Positions 35,381-51,700 of a stretch of DNA of 64,000 nt are shown here, piece after piece. The DNA is from Piromyces finnis. Taxonomy: Eukaryota; Neocallimastigomycota; Neocallimastigomycetes; Neocallimastigales; Neocallimastigaceae. The position numbers were made by a program, and so were the translations under genes. The notes under the pieces were generated by a model. It did no database searches. It was not told the origin of the DNA and saw nothing but the letters and a program-made list of their open reading frames with translations. Position 1 is the first letter of the stretch. Every line of letters begins with the position of its first letter. Location: the NCBI GenBank assembly GCA_002104945.1, contig MCFH01000018.1:124001-188000 (forward strand). The letters are read 5' to 3'.

Positions 35381-36050
35381 GTTTATTTATTAGTGTTTTA
35401 GATTATAACTATATACAATATTATATTTTCTGTTATTTAAATTATTTATAATTATTTTAAAGTGTTGATATATAAGATATTTAAGTTTAATATTAATATT
35501 TTTATTTTAAATATTGAATTCACTTTTATATTCTATTTATATTAAATAATTAATAAATATATAATTTAAATAAATTTTTATACAACATATAAATAAGTAT
35601 AAATAAAGAATTTCACTTGTAAAAAAATATAAATAGAAGATTATTTTTTTATTTATATATTGAAATCTTTTTTATTAATTATTTATAATGTATATTTTTT
35701 AGATTATAACAATATAATTTTAATAATATAATATAAATTAATTTTTTATTGTCTTTTTAAAAATGATTGGCTGATTTTAAAAATTAAAGTTTCTATTTTT
35801 AATAATTTTTTTTGATTCTATATTAATTTTACCGCAATTCTTATATATAACCGCAACACCATTAATTTCCAAATAATAGCTATATTCTATTTTAATAACA
35901 AAAACTATATTCATAATAAATTATAGATATATTAGCAATTAAAAATAAATTAAATGTTATATAAAATATCATATATTAATAAATATTAAGAAAGTACAAA
36001 TTGCAAATCAATGACACATCATGAATACAAAGTAACACTGATGAAACATA

Positions 36051-36113
<63 letters not shown>

Positions 36114-36909
36114 ATTATGTTATAAAAAACATAAAAAGTATAAATTTATATAAACTAACTTTATATTATTAAATTAAATTTTAATTTAATAATTAAACAA
36201 TATGATGTTCAAAACTAATATTCATAATTTTGTTAGCAATATAGAATTTATAATGCTAGATAAATAAATACTATGAAAAACATTTTGTAAATTTTAAAAA
36301 TAAATATTATTTCATCTTATATTAAAAAAAGTAATATTAGAATTTAATGAAATAAAAGAAGGATAATAGTGAAAATAATTATTATAAATAGTAAATCACA
36401 TAAAAACAGGTTTATTAATATTTTATGTAGGTTTATAAAATTTTTTTTTTCTTTTTTACGAAAAGCTTTACAAATTTATTAAATAATATATTGATTTTTA
36501 TAAAAGTATAATTAGTTTAGAATTTTATAATTCTATCTTATTCTAACTACTAAAGAAAATTTCAAACATTAAAAAAAAAAAATTTATTTTTCACCTATAA
36601 ATGTAATATTTAATAGTTACATTAAAATAGATAATTATAGATATTTCTAATTAAATTATTAGTTTTTAAAGTAGTTAGAAAAGAAAAATGAAAATAACAT
36701 TAATAATACAAATAAAATTCATATAATTTTATTTAAAATGAAAAAAGAAAATAATAATGCTTTTATTAACAATTTTTATTTTATTATTATCTTTGTTGTT
36801 GTTATTTTATTATAAGTTATGATAAAATATTAATTGTAATTTTATTATTCTAAGTAACGCATTTTTATTTTAAAATCTTTTAAGATTTTAAAAGCATCCC
36901 CAATAATAA
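35381..36909. other. Intergenic between cellulase promoter and TBCE-like 3' end
   Basis: AT-rich sequence with an AAAT microsatellite at 36050-36115. The first few hundred bases upstream of 35380 should hold the cellulase promoter. No specific site was recognised. Confidence 0.45.
36050..36115. repeat. AAAT microsatellite
   Basis: About 16 tandem AAAT units in non-coding sequence. Confidence 0.95.
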
Positions 36910-38622
36910 TTATACAGTGACAATAATTATGTCTTTTTCTGATATATTATAATGTGAGATAGTTTTAATATCATCATTAATTTCTGTAATATTACTAATA
37001 TTATTAACTTTATTAGCATCAAGAATAGAAAAAATTTTTTCATTGAGAGATTTAAGTTTTTCATTTTTAAGAAAATAGTTTCTTACATCATTATTTGATT
37101 CTGTCGCTTGAATAGGAATACTTTCAATACTATTAATAGGTGTTATAAAATCTTTATTAATATCACCATCAATATTATTTTCTACTAAATGCAAATGTTG
37201 TGAAAGAACTGGTATTTTAAATAGTCTTTGGATAATACCCTTAAGAGTGAGTATAGTTGTATCTGGAGGTAATTTCTTTTTAGCTACTTTTTTAGTACGT
37301 TGAGGACAAGATATCGGTATTGTAATTAACATTGTTTCTAATGTTTGCTCTTTATCTTCTTTTTTTGTTAATATAATATCATGATAGTTTTGCAATTCTT
37401 TGAATTTTGGGTGCTTCAATGCAAATTCTTCATCAGTCCAATTCAATTTTTGCTTCTCTTGATAAGCATAATTGATATAATATCTTTCACAATCAAATCG
37501 ATCGCTTTTGCTTATAGAACTTCCATTAAATTGTGTTAATTTACTTATTTGTCCTATAACAAATATTCTAAAATTAGATGCTGGTTCCACTTTATCACCT
37601 ATAGGATTTCTTGAAAGTCTTAACTTTTGTAGAGATGGGAATTTATCCAATTCTAGTATAGTTTCCCAATTATCAATTAAATTATTATTTAAATTTAATG
37701 TATCTAATTTTTTAAATGTTCCTGGACTATACTGTATTGATTTGATTTTATTATAATCAATTTTTAATGTTTCTAAAGATGGTAATTTACCTAAAGTATC
37801 TTCAATTACTTTCCAGGAATCAAATTTGTTGTATTCAAAATTTATTGATTGTAATGTTGAAAATTGATTTAATTGAAGGGAAGGGGATAAGCTACTTAAA
37901 TTGTTAAAACCTAAAGAAATATTTTCTAGATTTATAAAATAAGGTTCTAGATTGCAAACAGTTTTCCATTCCTCTATTGATTTATTTAATGATAGAGTCT
38001 TTATACTTTCAAATTTGGCATTTTTATTTCTAATTATATTATTTAAAGATGTAGGGTCAATTTTATTTTTATTTAAAAATAATACATTTAAATGCTCAAG
38101 TTCATCTAAAATGTCAAAAACATCATCCCAGTGAGTAAATAGATTTTCTGATAAATTTAATTCTTCAATACTTGGACAAATATTTTTTATCTTGCCTTTT
38201 GATTCGTTTTCAGCAAATGCTTTCTCAATATTTTGTAAATCTAAACCTACTTCAATTAATTCATTTAAATTACTTTGTTTTTTATCAATTTTTTCAAAAC
38301 CAACAGTTTCAACTACTTTACCCCATACAATTGGTTCTGCATTTTTATCTTTTTCTTCTTTTATTATATACTTTTTTATTAATGCTTCTTGAAAAGATTG
38401 CCCAACCATTAATAATGGTGAATCTTTCTTAACAAATGAACCTGAATTTTCTACAGTAGGAGTAAAATATTTTACACCTTTATATTCTCCATTATGTTTT
38501 CCTCTACTTGGATCATCCCATTGAATACCTAACCATATTACTTTGCTATTGGTAACAGGTCCCTCATATAAAACAATACCTAAATTATTATCATAATTAA
38601 TTCTTTTTCCTATCAATGACAT
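36910..38622 (-). CDS. TBCE: Tubulin-folding cofactor E (TBCE/Pac2-like)
   Basis: 570 residues in one exon. The first 75 residues form a CAP-Gly domain (WLGIQWDDPSRGKHNG, then YKGVKYF and SGSFVK). About residues 145-380 contain leucine-rich repeats (for example LETLKIDYNKIKSI and LDTLNLNNNLIDNW). The last 130 residues fit a ubiquitin-like domain. CAP-Gly, LRR and ubiquitin-like domains in that order and at this length are diagnostic of tubulin cofactor E. This protein binds alpha-tubulin and, with cofactors C and D, assembles or dissociates the tubulin heterodimer in the cytosol. The RGKHNG motif has the TBCE-type His variant of the CAP-Gly GKNDG motif. No intron is needed to keep the frame. 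Confidence 0.93.
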   Translation of the reverse strand: MSLIGKRINYDNNLGIVLYEGPVTNSKVIWLGIQWDDPSRGKHNGEYKGVKYFTPTVENSGSFVKKDSPLLMVGQSFQEALIKKYIIKEEKDKNAEPIVWGKVVETVGFEKIDKKQSNLNELIEVGLDLQNIEKAFAENESKGKIKNICPSIEELNLSENLFTHWDDVFDILDELEHLNVLFLNKNKIDPTSLNNIIRNKNAKFESIKTLSLNKSIEEWKTVCNLEPYFINLENISLGFNNLSSLSPSLQLNQFSTLQSINFEYNKFDSWKVIEDTLGKLPSLETLKIDYNKIKSIQYSPGTFKKLDTLNLNNNLIDNWETILELDKFPSLQKLRLSRNPIGDKVEPASNFRIFVIGQISKLTQFNGSSISKSDRFDCERYYINYAYQEKQKLNWTDEEFALKHPKFKELQNYHDIILTKKEDKEQTLETMLITIPISCPQRTKKVAKKKLPPDTTILTLKGIIQRLFKIPVLSQHLHLVENNIDGDINKDFITPINSIESIPIQATESNNDVRNYFLKNEKLKSLNEKIFSILDANKVNNISNITEINDDIKTISHYNISEKDIIIVTV

Positions 38623-39177
38623 CTTTTATAATTAAATCGAATAAATTAATTTTTTGAATTACGAGGAAAATATTGCTTTAACAAAAATATTAATTTATTT
38701 ATTTTTTAAATTATCGTGCTTAATGTACTAATATTATTAACAATTAAATATTTATTATTTTATTATCTTTATTGGTATATAAAATGAAATTTGATTTAAA
38801 ATTCAAATTTCTATTATTTATTTATGCATACATATATATATAATAATGATTAAATATTAAAAAAAAAAAAAATCTATTGTTGTAATATTATTTTTAAAAT
38901 TAATTAAATTTAAGGAATAAATAAATTATAAAAAATAAAAAAAAATAAAAAAATTAATTAAAATATTAAATTAAATATATCCATTATTTATATGTGGTGT
39001 ATGATAATAAAATATAATTATAAAAAAGAATTTTTTTTTTAAATAATTTATCCTTTAAAATATTATAATAAATAAATAGTCTTTAAAAAATATTATTTCG
39101 CTGTGGTGGTATCATTAATTAATTATTTAAAGTGTTTATAAAAAACCTTTGATTATTCAAAATTGTAGTTTAATAAT
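38623..39177. other. Intergenic, no gene seen
   Basis: AT-rich spacer between the TBCE-like start and the RAD1-like stop, so it should hold the TBCE promoter. Poly-A and TATA-like runs are abundant and not distinctive. Confidence 0.45.
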
Positions 39178-40677
39178 TTACTCCGCTGAAGGTATTATAA
39201 TATAATCCACAAAACATACAGAAGTATCAATTGTTGGTATCATAAACTATTATAATAATTTTTTAAAAATTTTATATGTTATATTATTATTATTAGAATA
39301 TTATATGGTATTATTTATGTTTATATATATATAAATATATTACAAGAAATTGTAAAACTCCTTCAGAATTTATTTTTATTTGAGTTTTGGTTGACAAAGC
39401 CAATGCTTTAAATATATTTGTTATTAATGTATATTTATAACTAATATAATAAGGTATTATTATAAAGATTTAAAAACTAATTAATGGATATGATAAGATT
39501 TTTAGTTAAGATTATTGTCAACAATCTTACCTAAATATAGTAGTTGCTTTAAAATTACAAGTTTCAATAACTTCTGGGTTTTTTGAATACTCAATTTTTG
39601 TTGTACCTGAGATATTTGTAGCTGAAATTTCAAAAAATGGTGCTTCTGGAGATATTCTTATTGTAATGTCGTCACAAGAATTATCAATAGTATTAAATGT
39701 ATCATTTAACCATTTTGACTTTAAATAATAAATAATTTAAACTTAATAATGGAAGTAATTTATTTTATATTAATTAAAAAGATCATTATATTTACGTTTA
39801 AAATTAATTCATTGATAAGTGGATATTGTTTAAGCATTAACCCAATTTCAGAATTTTCATTAAATTCATATGTATTTAATTTACATACTGTTATAACACC
39901 ATTATCTTCCAATCTAGTAATGATTATATTAATATAATGATTAATGTGATTAATTATTAATTTTTTTAATTATAAGAAATATTTTAAAAAAGTATATATA
40001 TTTAATATGTTTAATTACAATAAATCAAGTCTTTTAGTTGAACTTTTATATTCTATTCTAAGTGTTGTCCTTGTTTTTGAAGTATCTATAATATTAATCT
40101 CAGAATTTAAATTTTTATCATTTTTTTGTGAACTTTTTGTTGAATTTGAATTAGATAGTTGAAATCCTCCGAAAATTGTCAAACAATCTAATAAAGTATT
40201 AATATTCAATGAAAAAATTATTTTTGATTCCTTATTTGTATTGTCAATATCATTTGAAAATTCTGAATTATTATCAATGCTATTGTCTTCCTCATTTTCT
40301 TGAGTTTCTTTTATGGTTTCTTGATTATCTTCACTTTGATTCAACTCTAATAGATACTCCTGGAAATAAGAATTTTTAATATATGCTCTTGCTTCCACAG
40401 AAGAAGAATTTTGAATTGAAAATATTATACCATTATTTGATATTAAACAATTTGTATTATAATTCTTTTATTTCATTTTAATACAAAATTAATAATTTTG
40501 ATGTATATTTGGCGAAATAAATTTAGCAGATATTTTTATTTTAATATATTAATCTTTAAATTTTATAAAATTTATATTATCATTTGTTATATATACTTGA
40601 CTTGAAGCAATAGCTTTCAATGATATAATTAATGGCTTAATATTGTTTATAGAAGCTTTGAAAGAATATGAATCCAT
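39178..40677 (-). CDS. RAD1: RAD1 ortholog, 9-1-1 checkpoint clamp subunit
   Basis: Six exons (40677-40597, 40464-40019, 39913-39796, 39718-39531, 39440-39344, 39246-39178) encode 332 residues. Family segments in order are NNIKPLIISLKAI, SSVEARAYI, FQEYLL, INTLLDCLTIFGG, LEDNGVITVCKL, ITIRISPEAPFFEIS, IEYSKNP, FKALALSTKTQIKI and VCFVDYIIIPSAE. These follow the vertebrate and yeast Rad1 order and spacing. RAD1 forms a PCNA-like ring with RAD9 and HUS1 that is loaded on damaged DNA to activate checkpoint kinase signalling. An acidic Asn/Glu/Asp-rich insert of about 40 residues separates FQEYLL from the INTLLDCL strand. Recognition rests on motif order, since no search was run. Confidence 0.88.
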
Positions 40678-41083
40678 ATTTAATTTAAAATTTTCTCATT
40701 TATTTAGTATTTTCGAAATTGTAATTTTTAATGTATTTAACATTATTAAATCATTCTATGAATTCCAATTTTTTGAAAATAATATTTTAACCACATACTT
40801 TTATTAATTTATATATTAATGAATATATTAAAAAATAATTATTAATTTATATTTTTTTTACCTATAAAAATTTTTAATATATAAATTAATCTTTTATATA
40901 TATTTTTTTATTATGACACTATTAAAAATTATTCCTTTCCCTAATAAATTTAAACTTAATTAAAACAAATAAAATTTTTAATTTTGTTCTATTATTCATA
41001 CTACTGATAAAAATAATTATTATTTCAACAATATAGTTAAACTTTAATATATTTGAGTAAAAAATAAAAATACAAAATTTAAT
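40678..41083. other. Divergent promoter region, RAD1-like (-) and PTP (+)
   Basis: About 400 bp of AT-rich DNA between two divergently transcribed genes. It is likely to hold both promoters, and no individual element could be assigned. Confidence 0.5.
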
Positions 41084-42903
<1,820 letters not shown>

Positions 42904-44187
42904 TTTTGATTATTATTACTTGCTAGATATAATCTAGTTAACATTTGACCTTTAATGAAAAGGATCTATTTATATAATAATTGTCAATGTATGTAACGAT
43001 TCATTGAAGCGCAAAATAATAATATGATATTAATATTAATAATAAAAAAAATTATAATAAAAAGTTATTATTAAAATGAATTATATAGAAATAATTATAA
43101 AAAGCTTCTAACATTAGGAGCATTAGAGAAATTAGTATATAATATTAATATTTAATAGAATAATAATTTAATATACAATTAGATAAAAATAAGAATTATA
43201 CTAATCAATAATCAATAATCTTACAATATAAACAATTATAATACAAAAATGAAATAATTCATATTTTCATCCAAATAAATAAAAATAATAAATTCACATT
43301 ATGCATATATATGTTAGTATTCTATTTAATTTGTTTTTTTTTGACAGGTAATACATTTTTATAATATTTGTTGTATTATATAAGTTATTGATTATAATTT
43401 CTATTTATTTAAAAATTAAAAAAATATAGGAAAAAAAAGTACTATATTGTTATATTAATAAAAAAAGTTAATTATCATATTTCCTATTAAAACTCATATT
43501 AATATATACTGATCGAGAGTTTTCATAAAGAAATTCAATTTATGTTGTAACTTAGTTTTTAGTTTTACTTCAATTTGTTTTTATAAAAAAAATATTATGT
43601 CAGTAATATTAAAAAAAAAATATTTAGTTTTTAATAAAATTGTGTAACATTTTGTTTTAATCTTTAAATTTTAATTTTTTTTTCTTCAATATATACATAT
43701 TATATTTCCTATTTGTATTTTTTATTATAAAAAAACTTTTTTTTTTTTTTTTTAATTTTTTACCCACATTTTTTGCTAATAGCAAACTAATAATAATAAT
43801 AATAATAATTTAATTATTGATAAATATAAGTAATGACAATTATTTATATATAATTTATAATTTACAAAAAAAAAAAAAAAGGAAAAAAAAAAAGAATTAA
43901 TGTTTATTAAAAATTAATTACTATAATTGGGCTTTTTAAATTTTAATGAATTAAACTTTATTATATAATATTTTTTGAATTATTAAATATAAGTAAAAAA
44001 ATATAAAAATATTTTATTTAAAAAACAAAATAAAAACTTTTATTATAAAAAAGATTAAAAGATTAAATTAAATTAACTAATAATGTTAATATAATAAATA
44101 TAAAAATAATAATTATTACTGAAAACAATTTCATTTTAGCAATTATGTAATTATATTTTCAAATAAAGAATAAAGCAAGAACTTAAC
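42904..44187. other. Intergenic, no gene seen
   Basis: AT-rich sequence with homopolymers and no supported frame. It contains the 3' flank of the PTP gene and the promoter side of the Cys-rich membrane protein gene. Confidence 0.5.
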
Positions 44188-44940
44188 ATGCATAAATATA
44201 CAATATTTATAATATTATTCATTAAAGCTGTTATAGGTCTTAATTATACAAATTTTAATTATGAATTTCTAACGAAAGAAGAATTGTAATATAATAAATA
44301 ATAATACTTTAATTTATAAATAATAATAATTCTGATTTTTATTCATACTAATTATCATCATTATTTTTTCATTTTTAATAAATTAATAAAAAGTAATTGC
44401 TCCAGTTGTGGTTTTTTCTACAATAGTACTTGTATTGATACCCAAAAAAAGGAATATTGTGATATTTATGATACTTATTATTGTCATAAAAACAAATGTT
44501 TACTTGAAAATGATGAAATTCAATTTAAACCACTATTAATTAATACATCTCAGGAAACACCAATAACTAATTCATTAATTATTGAATCATGTGATAAAGT
44601 TATGCATAATACCCAAAAATGTAATACAAGAAAATGCAATAATGACAGTGATTGCTTTTCAAACATTTGTTATGATAACACTTGTATAACTAATGTTAAT
44701 GCGCCTTTATATATTTGTAAATCAAAATATGGTAAATTTAATTGTTTAAAAGCAGATCATGAAAGTTGTGAAAGAAATATTGAGTGTTATTCTTCATATT
44801 GTGACGGATTAAAATTGTGCTTTCAAATTGAAAGTTATAATTCATATTATCGTTTAATTGTAATAGGAACAATACTATTTGTTCTTTTGACGATTCTATT
44901 ATGTTGTTGTTTTAAATATAATACTTTTTTTAAAAAGTGA
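44188..44940 (+). CDS. Cys-rich single-pass membrane protein
   Basis: Two exons (44188-44285 and 44394-44940) encode about 214 residues. A short signal peptide (MHKYTIFIILFIKAVIG) is followed by an extracellular region with about twenty Cys in repeating CxxxxDCxSxxC-like clusters (for example KCNNDSDCFSNICYDNTC and CERNIECYSSYCDGLKLC). A C-terminal membrane span (LIVIGTILFVLLTILLCCCF) is followed by a short Lys-containing cytoplasmic tail. I do not recognise a named family; small disulfide-rich surface modules of this pattern occur in many anaerobic-fungal proteins. The intron is supported by frame continuity and restores a secretory N-terminus. The function is unknown; surface adhesion or protection is a guess. 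Confidence 0.72.
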
Positions 44941-45274
44941 TACTTTTAAACTTTTAAATAATATTAAAAAAAAAAATAAAATTGAAATTATATACTTTGA
45001 TAAAAAGATGTTTATTAATAAAACTAATAATAATAGAAATAATAGTATAGAGTAACAATAATTATGTAAATGTAAATAAATAAAAAAAAATTACTTATAA
45101 AAGTTTTTACCTACCTAACTGTTTCTTATAAAAAACAACTAATTATTGAGTACATTTAGTATATAGCTAAAGTTCTATGGATATATACTAATATTTTTTT
45201 TTGTATATAATAGACAGAAAATGAATTATTTATTAAAAGTTCACTTTCTTTATTTATTTATTTATTATTATTAT

Positions 45275-45310
<36 letters not shown>

Positions 45311-45756
45311 ATTATAAAAAATCTTATAAATATAATGTTATTATGTATTAAATATAACTTTCTTTAAAGAACTTTAAAAAATATATATATATAATATATA
45401 TATATAATTTTTTAATTATTGTGGATTTTTTATTTATGATAATGATAGTATTTAAAAATAAAAATTTAAAAACATTTTATATTTTATATTTCATATATTA
45501 TATATATAAATTTTTAAAAAATGATAATTAATTGAATTAATATAGTATAATATAACAACTATTAAAACCATAATATATATATTTCATTTTTCATTATAGG
45601 ATTGGTTATATTACAAGATTTATGAAATGTTATCAATATATGTTATCTGTATTATCTTATATGGTGTATAATGTAATTAAAAGTTTAACAAAAAAAAAAA
45701 AAATTGTATATATATTAATTGTTTTATTATTTGTCAAACATTCCTATTTATTAATT
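44941..45756. other. Intergenic, convergent 3' ends
   Basis: An 800-bp AT-rich spacer between the 3' ends of the membrane-protein gene (+) and the ankyrin gene (-). It holds a long poly-T run near 45278-45309 and no supported gene. Confidence 0.5.
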
Positions 45757-48700
45757 TTACTGATCAAAGCTATTAATACTTTTCATATACTTTTGAGCTT
45801 GTTTATATCTAATGCTATCAATATAATTTAACTTCTTCTTAGCACCTTTATTTAATAAATAATTTTTAATATTTTCATGTTTATACTTTTCAGCTATCAT
45901 ATATGCATTCATTCCTTTAATATTCTTTAAATTAACTTTCGAACCATTTTCTAATAAACATTTAACTACATTAATATGATCATATCTTGTCGCATACATA
46001 AGTGCTGTCCATTTTTTTTTACTATATATATTAATTTTTGCTTTTTTCTTAATTAAATATTTAACAATATCTTCGTGACCTCCAGCAGAAGCTAACATTA
46101 ACGGAGTCATTCCATTTTTTCCTTTATTATTTACTCCTGCTTTACATTCAACTAAATATTCAACTATACTTGATTTTCCATTCATTGTTGCAAACATTAA
46201 TGAAGTCATATTAAATAATGTTCTTTTATTAATTTTAGCTCCTTTACTAACTAAATATTTTGTTATATCTAAGAATCCTTTTGAAGATGATATCATTAAT
46301 GCGGTTTTATAATCATTATCAAATAAATCAATTACAGCACCTTTCTCAACAAAATATTTAACATATTCATAATTTCCATTGGTTACTGCTAGAGATAATG
46401 CTGTTTCTCCATTTGGACCATATGAATTTACATTCATTCCTTTATCAATTAAAAACTTAATTATATCTAAATTATTATTTTTAAGAGCATATGATAGTGC
46501 AATATCTTTATCAAAAGAAGGTTTATATTTAAATAAACATTTAATTATATCATTATTTGGTTCTGATGTGGACATAAAAAGGCTTTCCCAATTATAAACC
46601 AAAGCATCCTTCTTTAAAAGATATTTAATAATTTCATAATGGCCTCGTCTATAAGCAATTTGCAACGCTGTTTGATACTTATTGTTTTTTTCATTAATAT
46701 AGGCACCATTATCAATTAAAAGTTTTACAATTTCTTTATGGCCATTATCTACAGCAAACATTAATGCATTCATACTGTCTTTATCTTTAGCATTAATTTC
46801 ACAATTATGGCTTAGCAATAATTTGACAATACTTATATTTCCATTTCTACATGCCATCATTATAGGAGTTCGTTTATTACTATCGAATTCATTAATATTT
46901 AGATTTTGAGATATTAAATACTCCATAATATTAAGATTATTGTGAGCAGCTGCAGATAATAAGATTTTAAATTCATCAAAATAATCACTATAATAAATCT
47001 TATAATATTTATCAAAATGAATAAATAAACTCTGAACAATATCTAAATATCCATTTTTTGTAGCAATCATTAGCTCACTTAACTGTTGGTAACATTTATT
47101 AATTATTGCACCTTTTTCAATTAAATATTCAACAATATACTTATGACCTGTTTTACACGCATAGTATAATGAATTACAATTGCCAGCTTCATTTATAAAT
47201 GCACCCTCATTGACTAGATATTCTACTATATTAAAATAGCCATTTTGAGCAGCATATTTTAATGCATCCATATTTTGTTTATCCTTCTCATTAACTTTCG
47301 CACCACTCTCTTTTAATAATTTAACAATGTCTTTATATCCACCTTTAGCAGCAAGAATGAATGCATTTAGATTATTATCACTAACTGTATTAACATGTGC
47401 ACCATTTTCGAGTAATAGTTTGACAATATCTTTATTACCATATTTAGACGCCAACATTAAAGGAGTTATTCCATGTTTATACTTTTCATTAATGTTTAGT
47501 CCTCTTTTCAAAAATTCTTCTACATAGTTTTTATATCCAAACTTGATTGAATAATAAAAAATATCACGAGATTTTTTGTCTTTATCTAATATATTCACAT
47601 TATTATTTAATAATAAATCTGCTATATCACGTTTTTGGTTTATGATTGCATGAATGATTGCTGACATACCATCATTATCTTTATCGTTTGTATTAATATT
47701 ATTTCTACTTAATAAATATTTTACAATCTCTTTATAACCATTTTTACTTGCAACCATTAAAGCGGTGACATTATTTTCAAATTTTTCATTTATATTAACA
47801 CCATTTTCTATTAATATTTTAACTAAATTAAGTGATCCATGTTCAACTGCATAGTAAAATGAATTATATCCATATTTATTTTTTTCATGAATATTAGCAC
47901 CTTCTTTAATTAATATATTTGCAATATCATAGTGTTCATTTTCTATTGCGTATATCAAAGCATTAGAACCCATGATATCTTTTCCATTATTTTTCGCTCC
48001 TTTCTCAATTAAAAATTTAACAATATCAGTGTGACCTTTTTTTGATGCAATCATTAACGCATCCATATTATATTGACACTTTTCATTAATAGCTGCACCT
48101 TTATCAATTAAATATTTAACAACAAAATTGCTACCTTTTTTACAAGCGTAAAATAATGCAGTCGAATCTTTAAGATCTTTATCATTGATATTAATTTTCT
48201 TATCTACTAAATATTTAATAATCTCATCATTCCCATATTTTATAGCAAATATTAATCCATTTTTTCCTTTAAAATCCTTTTCATTTATATCACTTCCACT
48301 TTCAATTAACATTTTTAATTTTTCTTTATTTTTAAAAACAATAGCATCTAAAATTGAAAAATCATTGTCTTTTTTAACTTGGTTATCAAAGAAATTTAAA
48401 TAATTATATACAGATTCCCGTTTACCACTTTCTTTTATTATTATACTTTCAAGCACCGCTTCTTTATTCTTTTCATAAATATCACTATCCATTTTCTCTA
48501 AATAATTGATAATATCAATATATCCTTTTTCTGCTGCAATTATATAAATATTTTCTTTTTTGAAGTTAAATTCATTTATATTTAATCCGATTTTAATGAA
48601 ATAATCCATAATTTCATAATTATTATTTCGAACGGCATATATTAATGCATTATTTCCAAAATTATCATTTTCATAAATATTAACTTTTAATTCAATCAAC

Positions 48701-51700
48701 TGTTTAATTATTTCTAACTGATTATTGGTTGAAGCATACATTAAAGCCGTTTCACCATTATTATCTTTTTCATTAATATTAATTCCATTAACAATTAAGA
48801 AACTACATATTTTATCGAATTTATTTTCGCTTGCTATCATTAATGCATTAAATCCTTGATTATTGCAAATATTAATATCCGCACCATTTTTTAATAATAT
48901 TTTGATAATATTTAAATTACCTAACTTAGTAGCATATAATAATGAACTCCAACCTTCATTATTCTTATCATCAATATTATTATATCGAGTTAATAAATAC
49001 TCTATAGTAGAATATTGATTATTTAAAGTTGATACAATAATTATATTATTTCCATTTATATCTTTTTTGTAAATATCCCCCTTATTTTCAATGATGCATT
49101 TTATAATATTTAATAATCCATATTCAGCTGCTAAGAGTAATGGAGTAATACCTTTTTCATCACTATCATTAACATTTGCACCATTATCAATTAAATATTT
49201 TATAATTGTATCATTTCCATTCTTTACAGAGTGCATTAATGCACTATATCCATTATTATCATGATAATTAATTAAAGCGTTCATCTGAATTAAAAATTTT
49301 ATTGTTTCTAAATGACCTTTTTGACATGCAAGCATAAGAGCTGATAAACCGGCATTTGTTGTTTCATTAATATCTGCTCCATTGTCCAAAAGAATTTGAA
49401 TTATTGAAGTATTATTATTTTGAGCAGCATACATTAATGCTGTCATTCCTTCATTAGTACTTTCATTTACGTCAATTCCATTTTTAATCAAAAATTTAAC
49501 AACTTCAACATGATCATTCTGTGAAGCCACCATCAATGCATTTTGGCCCAAATAATTTTTATCCATAATATTTATTCCTTTATTTAATAAAAATTCTATT
49601 ATATTAATATATCCTTTCTCAGATGCTGCAATTAAAACATTAGACCCACAACTATCTTTTATAGATATTTCTGCATGATTCTCGATTAAATATTTTAATA
49701 TACTAAGTTGACCACTTTTTGCAGCAATCATTAAAGCTGTTTCATTATTACTATTTTGTGTGTCTATGTAAATACCTTTATTAATTAAATATTCAATTGT
49801 AGTTATATGCGCATTTTCAGTAGCATATAAGAAGACGCTCTTGCCAATTTCACCGTTAATATTAATTTTGTTACAAAATCTAATCAGATATTCTGTAATG
49901 TCTTGGAAATTATTTTTGTAAGCTATACTTATTGCACTAGAATAATTATAATTTGGATTATTCATATATTGAACATGTGTAGTAAAATAGTTAATAGCCT
50001 CAGCATGACCATTTTTTGCTGAATAAAGAATAGCATCCCATCCATTGTTATCTACTTCGTCAACCATAACACCATTTCTCACCAAAAATTTTATTACATT
50101 CAGATTACCATTCTTAGATGCCAACATTAAAGCATTTAATCCATTTCTATTCCTTTCAGAGATATCCATTCCATTGTCACTTAAATACTTTACAATATCT
50201 ACATGACCATTCTGGGCTGCAATCATCAAAGCATTATTTCCTTTATTACTTTTTTCGTATTTGTTTATACCCTTTTCAATTAAATATTTTACAACATCTA
50301 TGTTACCTATTTGTGATGAATGAAGTAAAGAATTCCATCCATTTAAATCTTTTTCATTTATATTCGCACCCTTTTCTATTAAATATTTTATAATTTCATA
50401 ATAACCTTTTTGAGATGCAAGAAGTAATGCATTCCAACCATAACTATTCTTCTCATTTATATTTATTCCATTGTCAATTAAATATTTTACAATTTCTAAA
50501 TGACCATTATCAGCAGCAAATAAAAGAATATTATTTCCTTTATTACTTTTTTCATTTATATTAATTCCATGTTTTACTAAAAATTTTACAATTTCAATAT
50601 GACCACTTTCTGATGTAATAATTAATGCATTTTGACCATTATTATTTTTTTCATTAATATTAGATCCCTTTTCATACAAATATTTTACAATATCTCTATA
50701 ACCTTTTTGGGAAGCAATCATCAAAGCATTCCACCCATTATTATCTTTATCGTTTACATTTAAACCTTTATTTACTAAATATTTAACTATATTATTATAA
50801 CCATATAAAGATGCAAACATCAATGCATTCCATCCATCAACATCTTTTGCATCTAGTTTAGCTCCTTTATCTACTAAATATTTTACAATTTCATAATGAC
50901 CACCTTGTGTAGCAATCATTAATGCATTATTATTCTTACTATTAACATCATCAATATTTATTCCGCTATCTACTAAATATTTTACGATTTCAATAAATCC
51001 TTCATGAGATGCCATATGAAGAGCATTCCATCCTTCTAAATCTTTTTCATTAATATTTATTCCCCTTTGATGTAAATACTTTACAATGTTAATATACCCT
51101 TTTTGAGCTGCAATCATTAATGATGTTGTTCCTTCATTACTTTTTCCATTTACATTAATTCCATTAACAATAAGATATACAATAAGATCTAATTGATTAT
51201 TTTGAGTAGCAATCATTAATGCATTCCATCCATAATAATCTCTTTCATCAATATTAGAACCACTTTCAATTAAATAATTAATTACATTAATATGCCCATT
51301 CATTGCTGCTAATAACATTGCATTTCGACCAGTGTCATTTTTTACATTAATACTTATTTTACTTTTTATTAAATATTTGACAACTTCAAGAAATCCATAT
51401 TGAGCCGCAATCATCAACGCATTATTATTTTTTGTACTTCTTTCTTTAAGATTAATACCACAGTTAATTAAATACTTAACTACCTCTAAATGACCATGTT
51501 GACATGCTAAAAATAAGGCATTCCATCCAATATTGGATTTATCATTAATATTTGCTTTATGATCTACAAGGAATTTAACAATATCTAAATGTCCATTTTT
51601 AGCTGCAATCATTAATGCATTTTGTCCATTATTGCTCTTTTCATTTACATTCATATGAATACTAATAAGATAACTAACAATTTCTATATGGTTATTTAAG

